From: Cyanobacteria bacterium RI_101
Lineage (GTDB): Bacteria > Cyanobacteriota > Cyanobacteriia > Cyanobacteriales > Microcystaceae
DNA: 64,000 nucleotides
Assembly: GCA_016471375.1 (NCBI GenBank)
Contig: WGLZ01000049.1
Coordinates: 1 to 64,000, forward strand
Direction of reading: 5' to 3'
Positions 57,255 to 64,000 of this stretch are shown piece after piece. Every line of letters begins with the position of its first letter. The first letter of the stretch is position 1. Both the position numbers and the translations under genes were made by a program. A model generated the notes under the pieces. It saw nothing but the letters and a program-made list of their open reading frames with translations, ran no database searches and was not told the origin of the DNA.

Positions 57255-58010
57255 ATGATCCGATCCCCCTTGACGCTCCCAACCTTAGCCCTGAGTTTCA
57301 GTCTGCTGGCGCTCTCCGCCGCGACTCCTCCGGCGCCGGTCTTCGCCCAAACCCTCCCCAGCGCCGTCCCCGGCGTCCCGGTTCCCAATCAGGCGCTGAT
57401 TGACCGCGCAAAGCGGTTTATGACCCTGCTCAATGAGAACCAACCGGCCCAAGCCTACCGGCTGTTAGCCCAGCCCCTTCAAAACTATTGGACGCCGCAA
57501 TCCCTAGGAGAACTCTGGCAAACGGATTTTGTCCAAGACGCCGGTTCTTTTCAAAAAGTGCTTGACGCCCAAGTCTTAGACGTGGTCAACGCCAAAATTG
57601 TTAAACTAAATGTCCAATTTGAGCGCCGTTCTCAGGATATTTTATTTACCTATAACCCCAACCAAGAGTTAGTGGCCATTAGTTGGTCGAACCGGAAAAC
57701 GATCCCGGAAACGGTGCAAGAACTCTTCCAATTTTTGGCGGAGGGGAACTACGGACGAGTCAGGGGCTACTTTAGCCCTCTGATTAAAACCGAAATTCTG
57801 CCGGAGCAGGTGCAAGCCAGTTGGACGCGGATTGTGGAAGTTAACGGCGCTTTTAAGGGATTAAAGAATATTGACATTCAGCCCAGCGGGGTGGTTAACG
57901 CGCCTAATGTGGCCATCGTCACCGCCGAGTTTGCCAAGGGGCCCCAAAACTTCTTTATTTTCTTTGATCCCAACCGCAAAATCGCCAATGTGGACTTTGT
58001 CAGGAACTAG
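57255..58010 (+). CDS. Secreted DUF3887-like protein
   Basis: A 251-residue protein with a signal peptide (basic start, hydrophobic LPTLALSFSLLALSAAT, cleavage near VFAQ). The mature part contains two similar NTF2-like segments, FMTLLNENQPAQAYRLLAQP and LFQFLAEGNYGRVRGYFSPL, each followed by beta strands, matching tandem DUF3887. Likely periplasmic or cell-surface. No neighbour suggests a function. Confidence 0.68.
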   Translation: MIRSPLTLPTLALSFSLLALSAATPPAPVFAQTLPSAVPGVPVPNQALIDRAKRFMTLLNENQPAQAYRLLAQPLQNYWTPQSLGELWQTDFVQDAGSFQKVLDAQVLDVVNAKIVKLNVQFERRSQDILFTYNPNQELVAISWSNRKTIPETVQELFQFLAEGNYGRVRGYFSPLIKTEILPEQVQASWTRIVEVNGAFKGLKNIDIQPSGVVNAPNVAIVTAEFAKGPQNFFIFFDPNRKIANVDFVRN

Positions 58011-58104
58011 ACAAAGGTTATCCGTTCCCTTCGACTCCGCTCAGGGAACGGGGCGACTATTCTCAGGGAATGGGGGAAGAGGCAAGGGGATGAGTGAACT
58101 AAGC

Positions 58105-58143
58105 TAATACCTGATAACTGCTAACTGATCGCTGATACCTGTA
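58105..58143 (-). repeat. Partial reverse copy of the 85-bp dispersed repeat
   Basis: TACCTGATAACTGCTAACTG and then CTGATACCTG, the reverse complement of the CAGGTATCAG...CAGTTATCAG words found in the CRISPR trailer. It shows the family is genome-wide rather than array-specific. Confidence 0.55.
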
Positions 58144-58206
58144 TAGAGGGGGCGGTTTCGCCGTAAAATCGGGGATCAACTTTGCGTCTCTGTCCCCGGT
58201 TTCTCT

Positions 58207-59358
58207 ATGCACATCGCTTGGCTCGGCAAAAAATCTCCCTTTTGCGGCAATGTCACCTATGGGCGGGAAGTCACCAACGCGCTCTTGGAGCGGGGACATC
58301 GGGTCAGTTTTCTCCATTTCGCCCAGGAAGAGACCTCAGAGACTTTGACTCCGGGACGGCCCGACTGTCCCGAGGTCATGTTGCCCTTCCTCTTTAAATC
58401 CACCATCTACACCATTCCGACGCCCAAATCCAGCAAGGTGCTGGCGGAATCTTTAGCGAAACTCAAGCCCGATTTAGTCCACGCCTCCCTCACCCTGTCC
58501 CCTCTAGATTTTCGCCTGCCGGAAATCTGCGAAGATCTGCAAATTCCTCTCATCGCCACCTTTCATCCCCCCTTTGACAGCAAGCTCCGCAATTTATCCT
58601 CCAGCACTCAGTTTTTAACCTACCAGCTCTACGCCCCCTTCCTGGCTCACTACGACCGAGTCATTGTCTTCTCCCACTTGCAACGGAATCTATTGCTTAA
58701 ACTCGGCGTCCCCGGCCGGCGCCTGGCGATTATCCCCAACGGCGTGGACGAAAGCCGCTATTCCCCCGGGCCTTCTTTGATCAAGCAAACCTACGGCGCT
58801 AGTCGCCTCTTTGTTTATCTCGGTCGCATCGCGCCGGAAAAAAACGTGGAGTCCCTCCTCAAGGCTTGGAAACATTCGGAAATGGGCGCCGGGAGCAAGC
58901 TCTTAATCGTGGGGGACGGTCTGCTCAAACCCACCCTGCAACCCAGTTTCGGAGAAGATTTAGGGATTCACTGGCTCGGCTTTATCGCCGACGAGCAGAC
59001 CCGAATTCAAATCCTTCGGGGCGCCGACGCCTTTATTTTGCCCTCTTTAGTGGAAGGTCTTTCCCTCTCTTTGCTGGAAGCCATGGCCTGCGGGACGGCT
59101 TGTCTGGCCACCGACGCCGGCGCCGACGGGGAAGTGATCGAAAAGGGCGCGGGCATTGTCCTCAATACCCAGGGCGTCACCACCCAGTTAAAAACCCTCC
59201 TGCCGGTTCTGCGGGATCACCCGGAGATTACGGAACTGTTGGGACGAAAGGCGAGGGTGCGGGTTTTAGAGCGTTATACCTTCGGCGCCAATATTGAGGC
59301 GCTGGAAAATCTCTATCAAGAAGTTTTAAACTATCACTTGATCCCCGTTTCCCCTTAA
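58207..59358 (+). CDS. GT4-family glycosyltransferase
   Basis: A 383-residue GT-B protein. N-terminal Rossmann half begins MHIAWLGKKSPFCGNVTYGR; the C-terminal half has VYLGRIAPEKNVESLLKAWK, the KLLIVGDG strand, and the GT4 motif FILPSLVEGLSLSLLEAMAC GTACLATDAGA with the E-x7-E pair that binds the nucleotide sugar. Acceptor and donor unknown. Probably cytosolic or membrane-associated. Confidence 0.9.
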   Translation: MHIAWLGKKSPFCGNVTYGREVTNALLERGHRVSFLHFAQEETSETLTPGRPDCPEVMLPFLFKSTIYTIPTPKSSKVLAESLAKLKPDLVHASLTLSPLDFRLPEICEDLQIPLIATFHPPFDSKLRNLSSSTQFLTYQLYAPFLAHYDRVIVFSHLQRNLLLKLGVPGRRLAIIPNGVDESRYSPGPSLIKQTYGASRLFVYLGRIAPEKNVESLLKAWKHSEMGAGSKLLIVGDGLLKPTLQPSFGEDLGIHWLGFIADEQTRIQILRGADAFILPSLVEGLSLSLLEAMACGTACLATDAGADGEVIEKGAGIVLNTQGVTTQLKTLLPVLRDHPEITELLGRKARVRVLERYTFGANIEALENLYQEVLNYHLIPVSP

Positions 59359-59376
59359 CCTTGGCGCTCTGAGCAA

Positions 59377-59727
59377 TCAGCGCCAGCCGTTGCCCCGGCC
59401 GTAACCGCCCCAGCCCCGATAATTCCGGCCGTAGCCCCCGTAGTCGGCGCCGCCGGAACGGCAATTAAAACAATTGTTGCCGCCATTGATAATGGTGGTT
59501 TCTCGGGAGGGGCGCCCGTAATAGTCGTCGGCGCCGTATCCCCCGCCGCGATGAACCGGGTAGGGCGCTCGCCCGTAGCCGTAGCCAGAATCGGACTGAG
59601 GTATGATAACGCTTCGCTGAATACCGGGGTTAACGTTGGGGAAAAACCGATAGGGTTGAGCCTGGGCGGGAGCGTTCCAGAGGAAAAATCCCGGTAGCGC
59701 GAGGAGGGGCAAGAGCGGAGTTTTCAT
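59377..59727 (-). CDS. Secreted glycine/tyrosine-rich small protein
   Basis: A 116-residue protein with a signal peptide (KTPLLPLLALPGFFLWNAPA QA). The mature protein is low complexity, rich in G, Y and R, with repeated GGYG/GYGR units and one cysteine pair NNCFNCR. Such proteins occur at cyanobacterial surfaces, but no function is known. It is convergent with the glycosyltransferase gene. Confidence 0.65.
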   Translation of the reverse strand: MKTPLLPLLALPGFFLWNAPAQAQPYRFFPNVNPGIQRSVIIPQSDSGYGYGRAPYPVHRGGGYGADDYYGRPSRETTIINGGNNCFNCRSGGADYGGYGRNYRGWGGYGRGNGWR

Positions 59728-59807
59728 AATATCTAGACTCTGAAGGAGAGGGAGAAGAGCCTGCCACTCCTATCATATCTTGGCTTCAACGGCAATTTAA
59801 ACTTGCC

Positions 59808-60761
59808 CTACAGCAGGGTCACTTCCCCGCTGACGTCTAGGCGCTGATAGGCGCCGACCATCATAAACCGGTCTGATAATTGCTCCGCCACCTGGGGGGG
59901 AATCCAGCCCATCTGCTGAAGCAGATGAATCGCGACGCCATATTTTGCCCGCTTACCGCCGTCCCGGACTTTAATGGCCAGGCCGACTCCCTCTCCGATT
60001 TTGCCCACGCATTGAATCCCTTCGGCGCCGGCCTTGCTGACCACTTCTCCTTCCATCAAACGCATTAATTCCGTGTCAAAGGAACCTTCGGCGGACACCA
60101 GTTGGGGATAGTAAGTCATTGCCCGGGTCACCCGCTCTAAATCTAATTGATTGCCGGAGGACAATTGGGCGTAGAGGGTCGCCATTTGAGTTAATTCCAT
60201 GGAGTAGGTGGGGGCGCCGCAGTCGTCATGGGCGCTGATTAACTCGGCGCCGGGCATGCCCAACAGTTCGGAAATTTTCTGGAGAATCAGTTGTTGGACG
60301 GGATGGTTTTTATGCAGATAGGTGTTGAGGGGCCAGTTGCGTTGCTGGCAGACCGCCAGCATTCCCGCGTGCTTGCCGGAGCAGTTGTGGTGGAGGGGAT
60401 TTTGCCCCTGAGCGGGGACTGGGCACTGTAAAGCGCTAGGTTCAATATCGGCCCGCCAGAGGATGTTAAAAACCTGCCGGGCCTGCTCGATTTGCCCGTG
60501 GTGGGAGCTACAGATGATGGCCAAATCTTTATCGGAGAGACCAAAACGCTCCAGGACGCCGGAACTGGTCACCGCCAAAGCTTGAAAAGGCTTCAGCGCC
60601 GAGCGAATAAAAGCGGTGGTTTCGCCGCTTCCCGCCACCTGCAACAGGCGCCCCCGGTCGTCGCAGACCGCGGCTTCGGCTAAGTGAACAGATTCGAGGA
60701 TGCCTTCGCGGAGAACCTGAACTTCGATGGGGGGAGAAAGGGGGCGCTTGCCTCGGCTCAT
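59808..60761 (-). CDS. L-asparaginase II family protein
   Basis: A 317-residue member of the Rhizobium-type asparaginase family (COG4448): VLREGILESVHLAEAAVCDD, STSALKPFQAL-like IRSALKPFQALAVTSSG, the catalytic-region SSHHGQ, HHNCSGKHAGMLAVC and AHDDCGAPTYSMEL. The SxxK pair (SALK) and CSGKH cysteine/lysine are the active-site residues described for this family. ATG at 60761 preferred over a TTG at 60899, since conserved sequence starts soon after. It hydrolyses asparagine to aspartate. Confidence 0.9.
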   Translation of the reverse strand: MSRGKRPLSPPIEVQVLREGILESVHLAEAAVCDDRGRLLQVAGSGETTAFIRSALKPFQALAVTSSGVLERFGLSDKDLAIICSSHHGQIEQARQVFNILWRADIEPSALQCPVPAQGQNPLHHNCSGKHAGMLAVCQQRNWPLNTYLHKNHPVQQLILQKISELLGMPGAELISAHDDCGAPTYSMELTQMATLYAQLSSGNQLDLERVTRAMTYYPQLVSAEGSFDTELMRLMEGEVVSKAGAEGIQCVGKIGEGVGLAIKVRDGGKRAKYGVAIHLLQQMGWIPPQVAEQLSDRFMMVGAYQRLDVSGEVTLL

Positions 60762-60935
60762 GGGAAGTGGAATAAACGGCGGAACGTCTCCCAATCTACA
60801 CCGGATTGCCGGCGCCGCTAAACCCCGCGGGCCAGGGAGACGGTTTTCCGGCTTGCTTCTAGAATCGCTTCTGCTATAATCAACCTCCAGCTTTAACAAA
60901 TCGTCATAAAACTTAACAAATAGCCCCCCCCATCC

Positions 60936-61106
60936 ATGGCCGCTTCTCTTTTAACCCGTCAGTCCGCCGCTCCCAGTCCCTACGGCGCCGCCCAGGAAAT
61001 CGAATATCTCTATCTGGAGGCGGAGTTAGAAATGCTTCTACGCCAACTTCAAGGACTGCGAACGCCGGATAGTTTGCCCCCCCAGCAAGGCGTGTCCCAG
61101 GGTTAG
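60936..61106 (+). CDS. Small conserved-type protein, 56 residues
   Basis: ATG at 60936, stop TAG at 61104-61106. The peptide has a polar start (MAASLLTRQSAAPSPYGAA), a central amphipathic helix EIEYLYLEAELEMLLRQLQG L and a proline-rich tail. The helix has coiled-coil character. It lies between a divergent asparaginase gene and a GNAT gene whose TTG start is five bases after this stop, so the two are likely co-transcribed. No function known. Confidence 0.5.
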   Translation: MAASLLTRQSAAPSPYGAAQEIEYLYLEAELEMLLRQLQGLRTPDSLPPQQGVSQG

Positions 61107-61111
61107 AAGCG

Positions 61112-61594
61112 TTGCTCCTTCGTCCTTATCGGCCCGAGGACGGGCCGGCCCTGACCCGTCTCTTCCAAGAAACCGTTCGCGCCGTTAATAGTCGGGATTA
61201 TACCCCCGCCCAAATCCAAGCCTGGGCGCCGGACTCTTTAGACCCAAACCTTTGGGAGCGGCGCTGTCGGGACGCGATCGCTCGGGTCGCCGAGGCGCAA
61301 GGGCAAGTCCTCGGGTTTATTATTCTGCGCCGGGACGGCTATTTGGATTGTCTCTACTGCCATAAAGACTATCGGCGCCGGCAAGTGGGTCTTCGGCTCT
61401 ACCAAGAAGCGGCAGAGGAAGCGCGGAATCTAGGGTTAACCCGACTCTGGACCGACGCCAGCATTACCGCCTTGCCGTTTTTTGAACGCCTAGGCTTCAC
61501 CCTAGCGCGCGCTCAGACCGTTCGACTGCGGGGGGAAACCTTTCTGAATTACCGCCTCGAAAAAGACTTAAGGCAGGGGTTTCCCAACGGGTAA
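61112..61594 (+). CDS. GNAT-family N-acetyltransferase
   Basis: A 160-residue protein with a TTG start. LRPYRPEDGPALTRLFQETV is the N-terminal GNAT helix, LGFIILRRDGYLDCLYCHKD YRRRQVGLRLYQEA contains the acetyl-CoA pyrophosphate loop RRRQVG, and LPFFERLGF is the typical GNAT end. It resembles YafP/PhnO-like members. The acceptor is unknown. It is coupled to the 56-residue protein upstream. Confidence 0.85.
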   Translation: MLLRPYRPEDGPALTRLFQETVRAVNSRDYTPAQIQAWAPDSLDPNLWERRCRDAIARVAEAQGQVLGFIILRRDGYLDCLYCHKDYRRRQVGLRLYQEAAEEARNLGLTRLWTDASITALPFFERLGFTLARAQTVRLRGETFLNYRLEKDLRQGFPNG

Positions 61595-61640
61595 CCGGGA
61601 GACCTAAACTAAAGAAGACGTTTCCCGCCCCTCCGCTTCC

Positions 61641-62378
61641 ATGCTCAAAGCCGTTTTTTTCGACTTCAACGGCGTTATCCTCAACGATGAAGCGATCCAT
61701 CGAGCATTGGTGGACGAGCTTCTCTTGTCGGAAAATTTGCGGCCCATGAGCGACGAGGAATATCAGACCTATTGCCTCGGCCGGAGCGACCGGGCGGGTT
61801 TACAGGATCTCTTCGCTCACCGAGAGCGCCGCCTCGCCCCGGAGGCGCTCCAACGCTTGGTGGATCGTAAAGCGCAGGCCTACCGGCGACAGGTTCTAGC
61901 GCTCGATCCGCTACCCATTTACGACGACCTCCAACCTTTTTTAGACCGTCTGGCGCTCCAGCGCCTACCCCTGGGCCTCGTCACCGGCGCCGTCCGTTCC
62001 GAAGTGGAGTCTGTTTTAGAGCGGGCTAATCTCAAAGACTATTTTCAAGTGATCGTGACTGGGGACGACACTCCCGCTAGCAAACCGCGACCCGACGGCT
62101 ACTTATTGGCTCTCCGCCAGTTAAACGCCCGCTTAGAGGAGACGGAAACGACCCCGAGCGCCTTACCGATTTTGCCCCAGGAATGTCTCGCCATCGAGGA
62201 CACCTTCGCCGGTATTAAAGCGGCCCGAGCCGCGGGGATGTCCGTAGTCGGGATCGCCCACACCTATCCCTATCACTTTATGCAACGTCTCGCCCATTGG
62301 GCGGTGGACCGGTTTAACGAGTTAGATCTGGATCGCGTCACCGTGGTGCTTTCCCGGCGCCCCCAGGCGGAAGCCTAG
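61641..62378 (+). CDS. HAD-superfamily hydrolase, DxN variant
   Basis: A 245-residue HAD protein of the beta-phosphoglucomutase-like class: FFDFNGVILNDEAIH (motif I), LVTGAVRSEVESVL (motif II), SKPRPDGYLLAL (motif III) and CLAIEDTFAGIKAARAAGM (motif IV). The second aspartate of the usual DxD is asparagine; the nucleophile Asp9 is kept. This variant is common in cyanobacterial homologues and may lower or change phosphatase activity. Confidence 0.87.
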   Translation: MLKAVFFDFNGVILNDEAIHRALVDELLLSENLRPMSDEEYQTYCLGRSDRAGLQDLFAHRERRLAPEALQRLVDRKAQAYRRQVLALDPLPIYDDLQPFLDRLALQRLPLGLVTGAVRSEVESVLERANLKDYFQVIVTGDDTPASKPRPDGYLLALRQLNARLEETETTPSALPILPQECLAIEDTFAGIKAARAAGMSVVGIAHTYPYHFMQRLAHWAVDRFNELDLDRVTVVLSRRPQAEA

Positions 62379-62487
62379 GGGTTAGCGCCGTTTTTTTCCA
62401 CACTATCGCGCCTTTTTCCACAGAGAATGGGAAGTTTTTCCACAGAACTCTTACTGGAGCGATTTCTCCCAGCAGGTTCAACCGGCC

Positions 62488-62955
62488 CTACATCTGGGAT
62501 TGCAGGTAGTTGGGCAGACCCACCATCTCAATTAAGCGGAGTTGTCGCTCTAACCAGTAGGCGTGGTCTTCTTCGGTATCGGCCAGGATTTTCAGTAAAA
62601 TATCCCTGGACTGATAATCTTGCTCGGTTTCGCAAACCGCCATCGCCCGTTTGAGATCGTCCACGACTTTATATTCCACATCGAGGTCGTTACGGAGCAT
62701 TTCCGGCACGGTGCGGCCGATTTTAAGACCGTCCTGCTGAGATAGATCGGGTGTGCTTTCGAGGAAAAGAATCCGCTCAATCAAGCTTTTGGCGTGTTGG
62801 GCTTCATCTTCCATTTCATGATAAATACGTTCATAGAGCTTCGTCAGTCCCCAATCTGCGTACATTTGAGCGTGGGTGAAGTATTGATCCCGGGCCGCCA
62901 ATTCCCCCCGGAGCAGGAAATGGAGTTGTTCTAAAACCTTAGGATTGCCTTGCAT
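62488..62955 (-). CDS. bfr: Bacterioferritin, ferroxidase-type subunit (haem Met absent)
   Basis: A 155-residue ferritin-like four-helix protein. Ferroxidase ligands are present: Glu in GELAARDQY, Glu-x2-His in [11 protein letters not shown], and [11 protein letters not shown]. The haem-binding methionine of classical bacterioferritin (Met52, in DEMKHA) is alanine here. It therefore oxidises iron but cannot ligate haem, matching one half of the cyanobacterial two-subunit bacterioferritin. ATG at 62955 chosen on the conserved MQGNPKV start. Follows the sister gene by 63 bases. Confidence 0.92.
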   Translation of the reverse strand: MQGNPKVLEQLHFLLRGELAARDQYFTHAQMYADWGLTKLYERIYHEMEDEAQHAKSLIERILFLESTPDLSQQDGLKIGRTVPEMLRNDLDVEYKVVDDLKRAMAVCETEQDYQSRDILLKILADTEEDHAYWLERQLRLIEMVGLPNYLQSQM

Positions 62956-63018
62956 GGAAAATATCCTCAAAGGGGAGTGAATGAATGAAATCGTTAAAAT
63001 CGGCGCCGTTAAACGCAA

Positions 63019-63483
63019 CTAGATCATGGACTGGAGGAAGTTTTCCAAGCCCGTCTGTTCAATCAACCAAAGCTGGGATTCTAGCCAGTCAATTTGTTCT
63101 TCAATCTCTTCCAGCAGTTCCGTCAAGAGATCCCGACTGACGTAATCCGCCAGCGCCTCGCATTGGGCGACCCCGGTCTGTAGCGCCGTCCGTATGGCGT
63201 TGCTGACCGCTAGGTCGTTGCTCAGGAGTTCCGATGGGTTTTCGCCGATTTGCAGACGTCCTAAATCTTGAAGGTTGGGCAGACCCTCCAGGAATAAAAT
63301 CCGCTCAATAAGCTTATCGGCCTGCTTCATGGCTTTGATCGAGTAGCGGTACTCTTGCTGATTAAGCTTGTCTAGACCCCAATTTTTACACAGGCGGGCG
63401 TGGAGAAAATATTGGTTGATGACGGTGAGTTGGTCCTTGAGCGCCCCGTTCAGTAAGCGTTTGACCTCTGGATGTCCCTGCAT
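63019..63483 (-). CDS. bfr: Bacterioferritin, haem-type subunit (ferroxidase residues lost)
   Basis: A 154-residue sister subunit. The haem methionine is kept ([19 protein letters not shown]), but ferroxidase residues are altered: Glu51 is Ala, His54 is Gln and the EEDH of helix D is EEQI. It is the complement of the subunit at 62488, so the two probably co-assemble into one 24-mer with separate iron-oxidation and haem sites. ATG at 63483 (MQGHPEVKRLL) chosen over an upstream ATG at 63519. Divergent from bfd. Confidence 0.92.
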   Translation of the reverse strand: MQGHPEVKRLLNGALKDQLTVINQYFLHARLCKNWGLDKLNQQEYRYSIKAMKQADKLIERILFLEGLPNLQDLGRLQIGENPSELLSNDLAVSNAIRTALQTGVAQCEALADYVSRDLLTELLEEIEEQIDWLESQLWLIEQTGLENFLQSMI

Positions 63484-63546
63484 GGCTCCCCCGGGTGAAG
63501 AATTCAATTTCTTGATCATACCTAACCCCGCCGGGTTGGCAAGGAC

Positions 63547-63574
63547 TTGACCTTACATAAAGAATCTGTATAAT
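63547..63574 (+). promoter_or_regulatory. Sigma-70-type promoter for bfd
   Basis: TTGACC, 16 bases, TATAAT at 63569-63574. The predicted start is near 63581, leaving a leader of about 85 bases before bfd. Confidence 0.75.
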
Positions 63575-63590
63575 GAGAATAACTTGCAAC
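63569..63590. promoter_or_regulatory. Fur-box-like site over the bfd -10 region
   Basis: TATAATGAGAATAACTTGCA resembles the Fur core (AATGAGAAT-type hexamers). It overlaps the -10 box of the bfd promoter, so iron-loaded Fur would block transcription. Only a partial match to the 19-base consensus. Confidence 0.5.
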
Positions 63591-63665
63591 AGCTTTAATC
63601 CCCCCTTAACCTATCCCCCTATCTCTCGCGCTCACTTTCCGCCCTTCTAGGAGAAAATACCTGGT

Positions 63666-63836
63666 ATGTACGTCTGCATTTGCCACGCTATTACCGAAAA
63701 AGATATTCAAAAAGCAACTGACCAGGGTGTGGTCTCCCTTCAGGAGCTTTCCCAACATACGGGCGTTGGCACTCAGTGCGGCGCCTGTCTGAGCCATAGC
63801 CAAGAAGTGATGCGACGGTGCCGGCGCCGACTTTAG
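63666..63836 (+). CDS. bfd: Bacterioferritin-associated ferredoxin
   Basis: A 56-residue [2Fe-2S] protein: YVCICHAITEKDIQKATDQG, then GTQCGACLSHSQEV. The cysteines are C4, C6, C38 and C41, the Bfd pattern. Bfd donates electrons to the bacterioferritin haem so that stored iron is reduced and released. It stands divergent from the two bacterioferritin genes with a Fur-like promoter between them. Confidence 0.95.
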   Translation: MYVCICHAITEKDIQKATDQGVVSLQELSQHTGVGTQCGACLSHSQEVMRRCRRRL

Positions 63837-63908
63837 GGCGGCCAGGGCGCGACTTGCAAAAGTGAGAAACCCCCTCTAATTTGGATGGGTCGCCTTTAAA
63901 ATCGCCCT

Positions 63909-64000
63909 ATGGTTATCCTGACCTCCCAAAGTATCGCCCAGTATCGCTCCCAACTGGCCCAATTTCCCGAGGCCCTGTTGGCCCTGGATGTTTTGGAGGA
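63909..64000 (+). CDS. Unknown protein, N-terminal 30 residues only
   Basis: ATG at 63909 opens VILTSQSIAQYRSQLAQFPE then ALLALDVLE and runs off the window. Too short to identify. Confidence 0.4.
   Translation, partial: MVILTSQSIAQYRSQLAQFPEALLALDVLE

Noticed and set aside
58018-58085. Possible terminator or small RNA after the DUF3887 gene
   Set aside because: TCCGTTCCCTTCGACTCCGC and GGGAACGGGG can pair, but there is no T-run and no conserved structure that I can support.
63606-63803. 65-residue minus-strand open frame
   Set aside because: It is the antisense of bfd, whose four cysteines and length are diagnostic.

Overview
The window is chromosomal DNA from a cyanobacterium. The evidence is a CcmK-type carboxysome shell gene, a high-light-inducible protein, several proteins of cyanobacterium-restricted families (DUF1997, DUF3318), zinc-ribbon protein kinases and phosphatases, and a paired bacterioferritin system. 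I cannot name the species. The core genes are GC-rich and peppered with the palindrome GGCGCC and its GGCGCT/AGCGCC relatives, while the classical HIP1 octamer is rare.

Layout. 1-0.8 kb: the start of an Uma2 gene (minus strand) and an ISKra4-like transposase remnant. 0.8-15.7 kb: mostly housekeeping genes (ccmK3-like, PP2C phosphatase, SDR plus RnfD-like pair, recQ, panD, AmpG-like permease, pheS, prfB with a programmed frameshift, sugar ABC permease, esterase). 15.7-23.1 kb: accessory DNA with two DUF433/DUF5615 toxin-antitoxin pairs, a PIN-like gene divergent from an ImmA/IrrE peptidase, hicAB, and two copies of a zinc-ribbon kinase/SUMF1 locus, the second being a wreck. 23.1-25.5 kb: gadB and a YrhK-like membrane protein.

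26.0-39.3 kb is a complete type I CRISPR-Cas locus of the MYXAN/DEV kind: WYL regulator, cas6, cas3, cas8, cas7, [relBE-type toxin-antitoxin], cas5, then cas4-cas1 fusion, cas2 and an array of about 48 repeats. Two transcription units start behind the same palindromic motif, placed at the same distance from a candidate -10 hexamer. A toxin-antitoxin cassette sits exactly at the cas7/cas5 junction and its toxin stop overlaps the cas5 start. The array records its history: the 29 leader-proximal repeats carry one base variant, older repeats the other, and the trailer is invaded by an 85-bp dispersed repeat. A lone type I-E-like repeat lies just downstream.

39.6-44.2 kb is an AT-rich island of small same-strand cassettes (DUF6883/DUF4926, vapBC, winged-helix plus membrane protein, hicBA, fused vapBC/relBE debris, an Uma2 pseudogene). 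Nearly every junction carries a copy of one ~50-bp repeat found nowhere else that I noticed.

44.2-64 kb returns to core genes: DUF1997 and DUF3318 proteins; an exopolysaccharide-type operon with a STAS-sugar transferase fusion, an RsbW-like kinase, a HisD-like pseudoenzyme and a mannose-1-phosphate guanylyltransferase/phosphomannomutase fusion; a high-light-inducible gene with an HLR1 element; minCDE; a metallophosphatase; ackA; a phasin-like protein; a glycosyltransferase; an asparaginase; a GNAT protein; a HAD protein; and a bfr-bfr / bfd divergon with a Fur-like box. Several intergenic palindromic repeat families are shared between distant sites.
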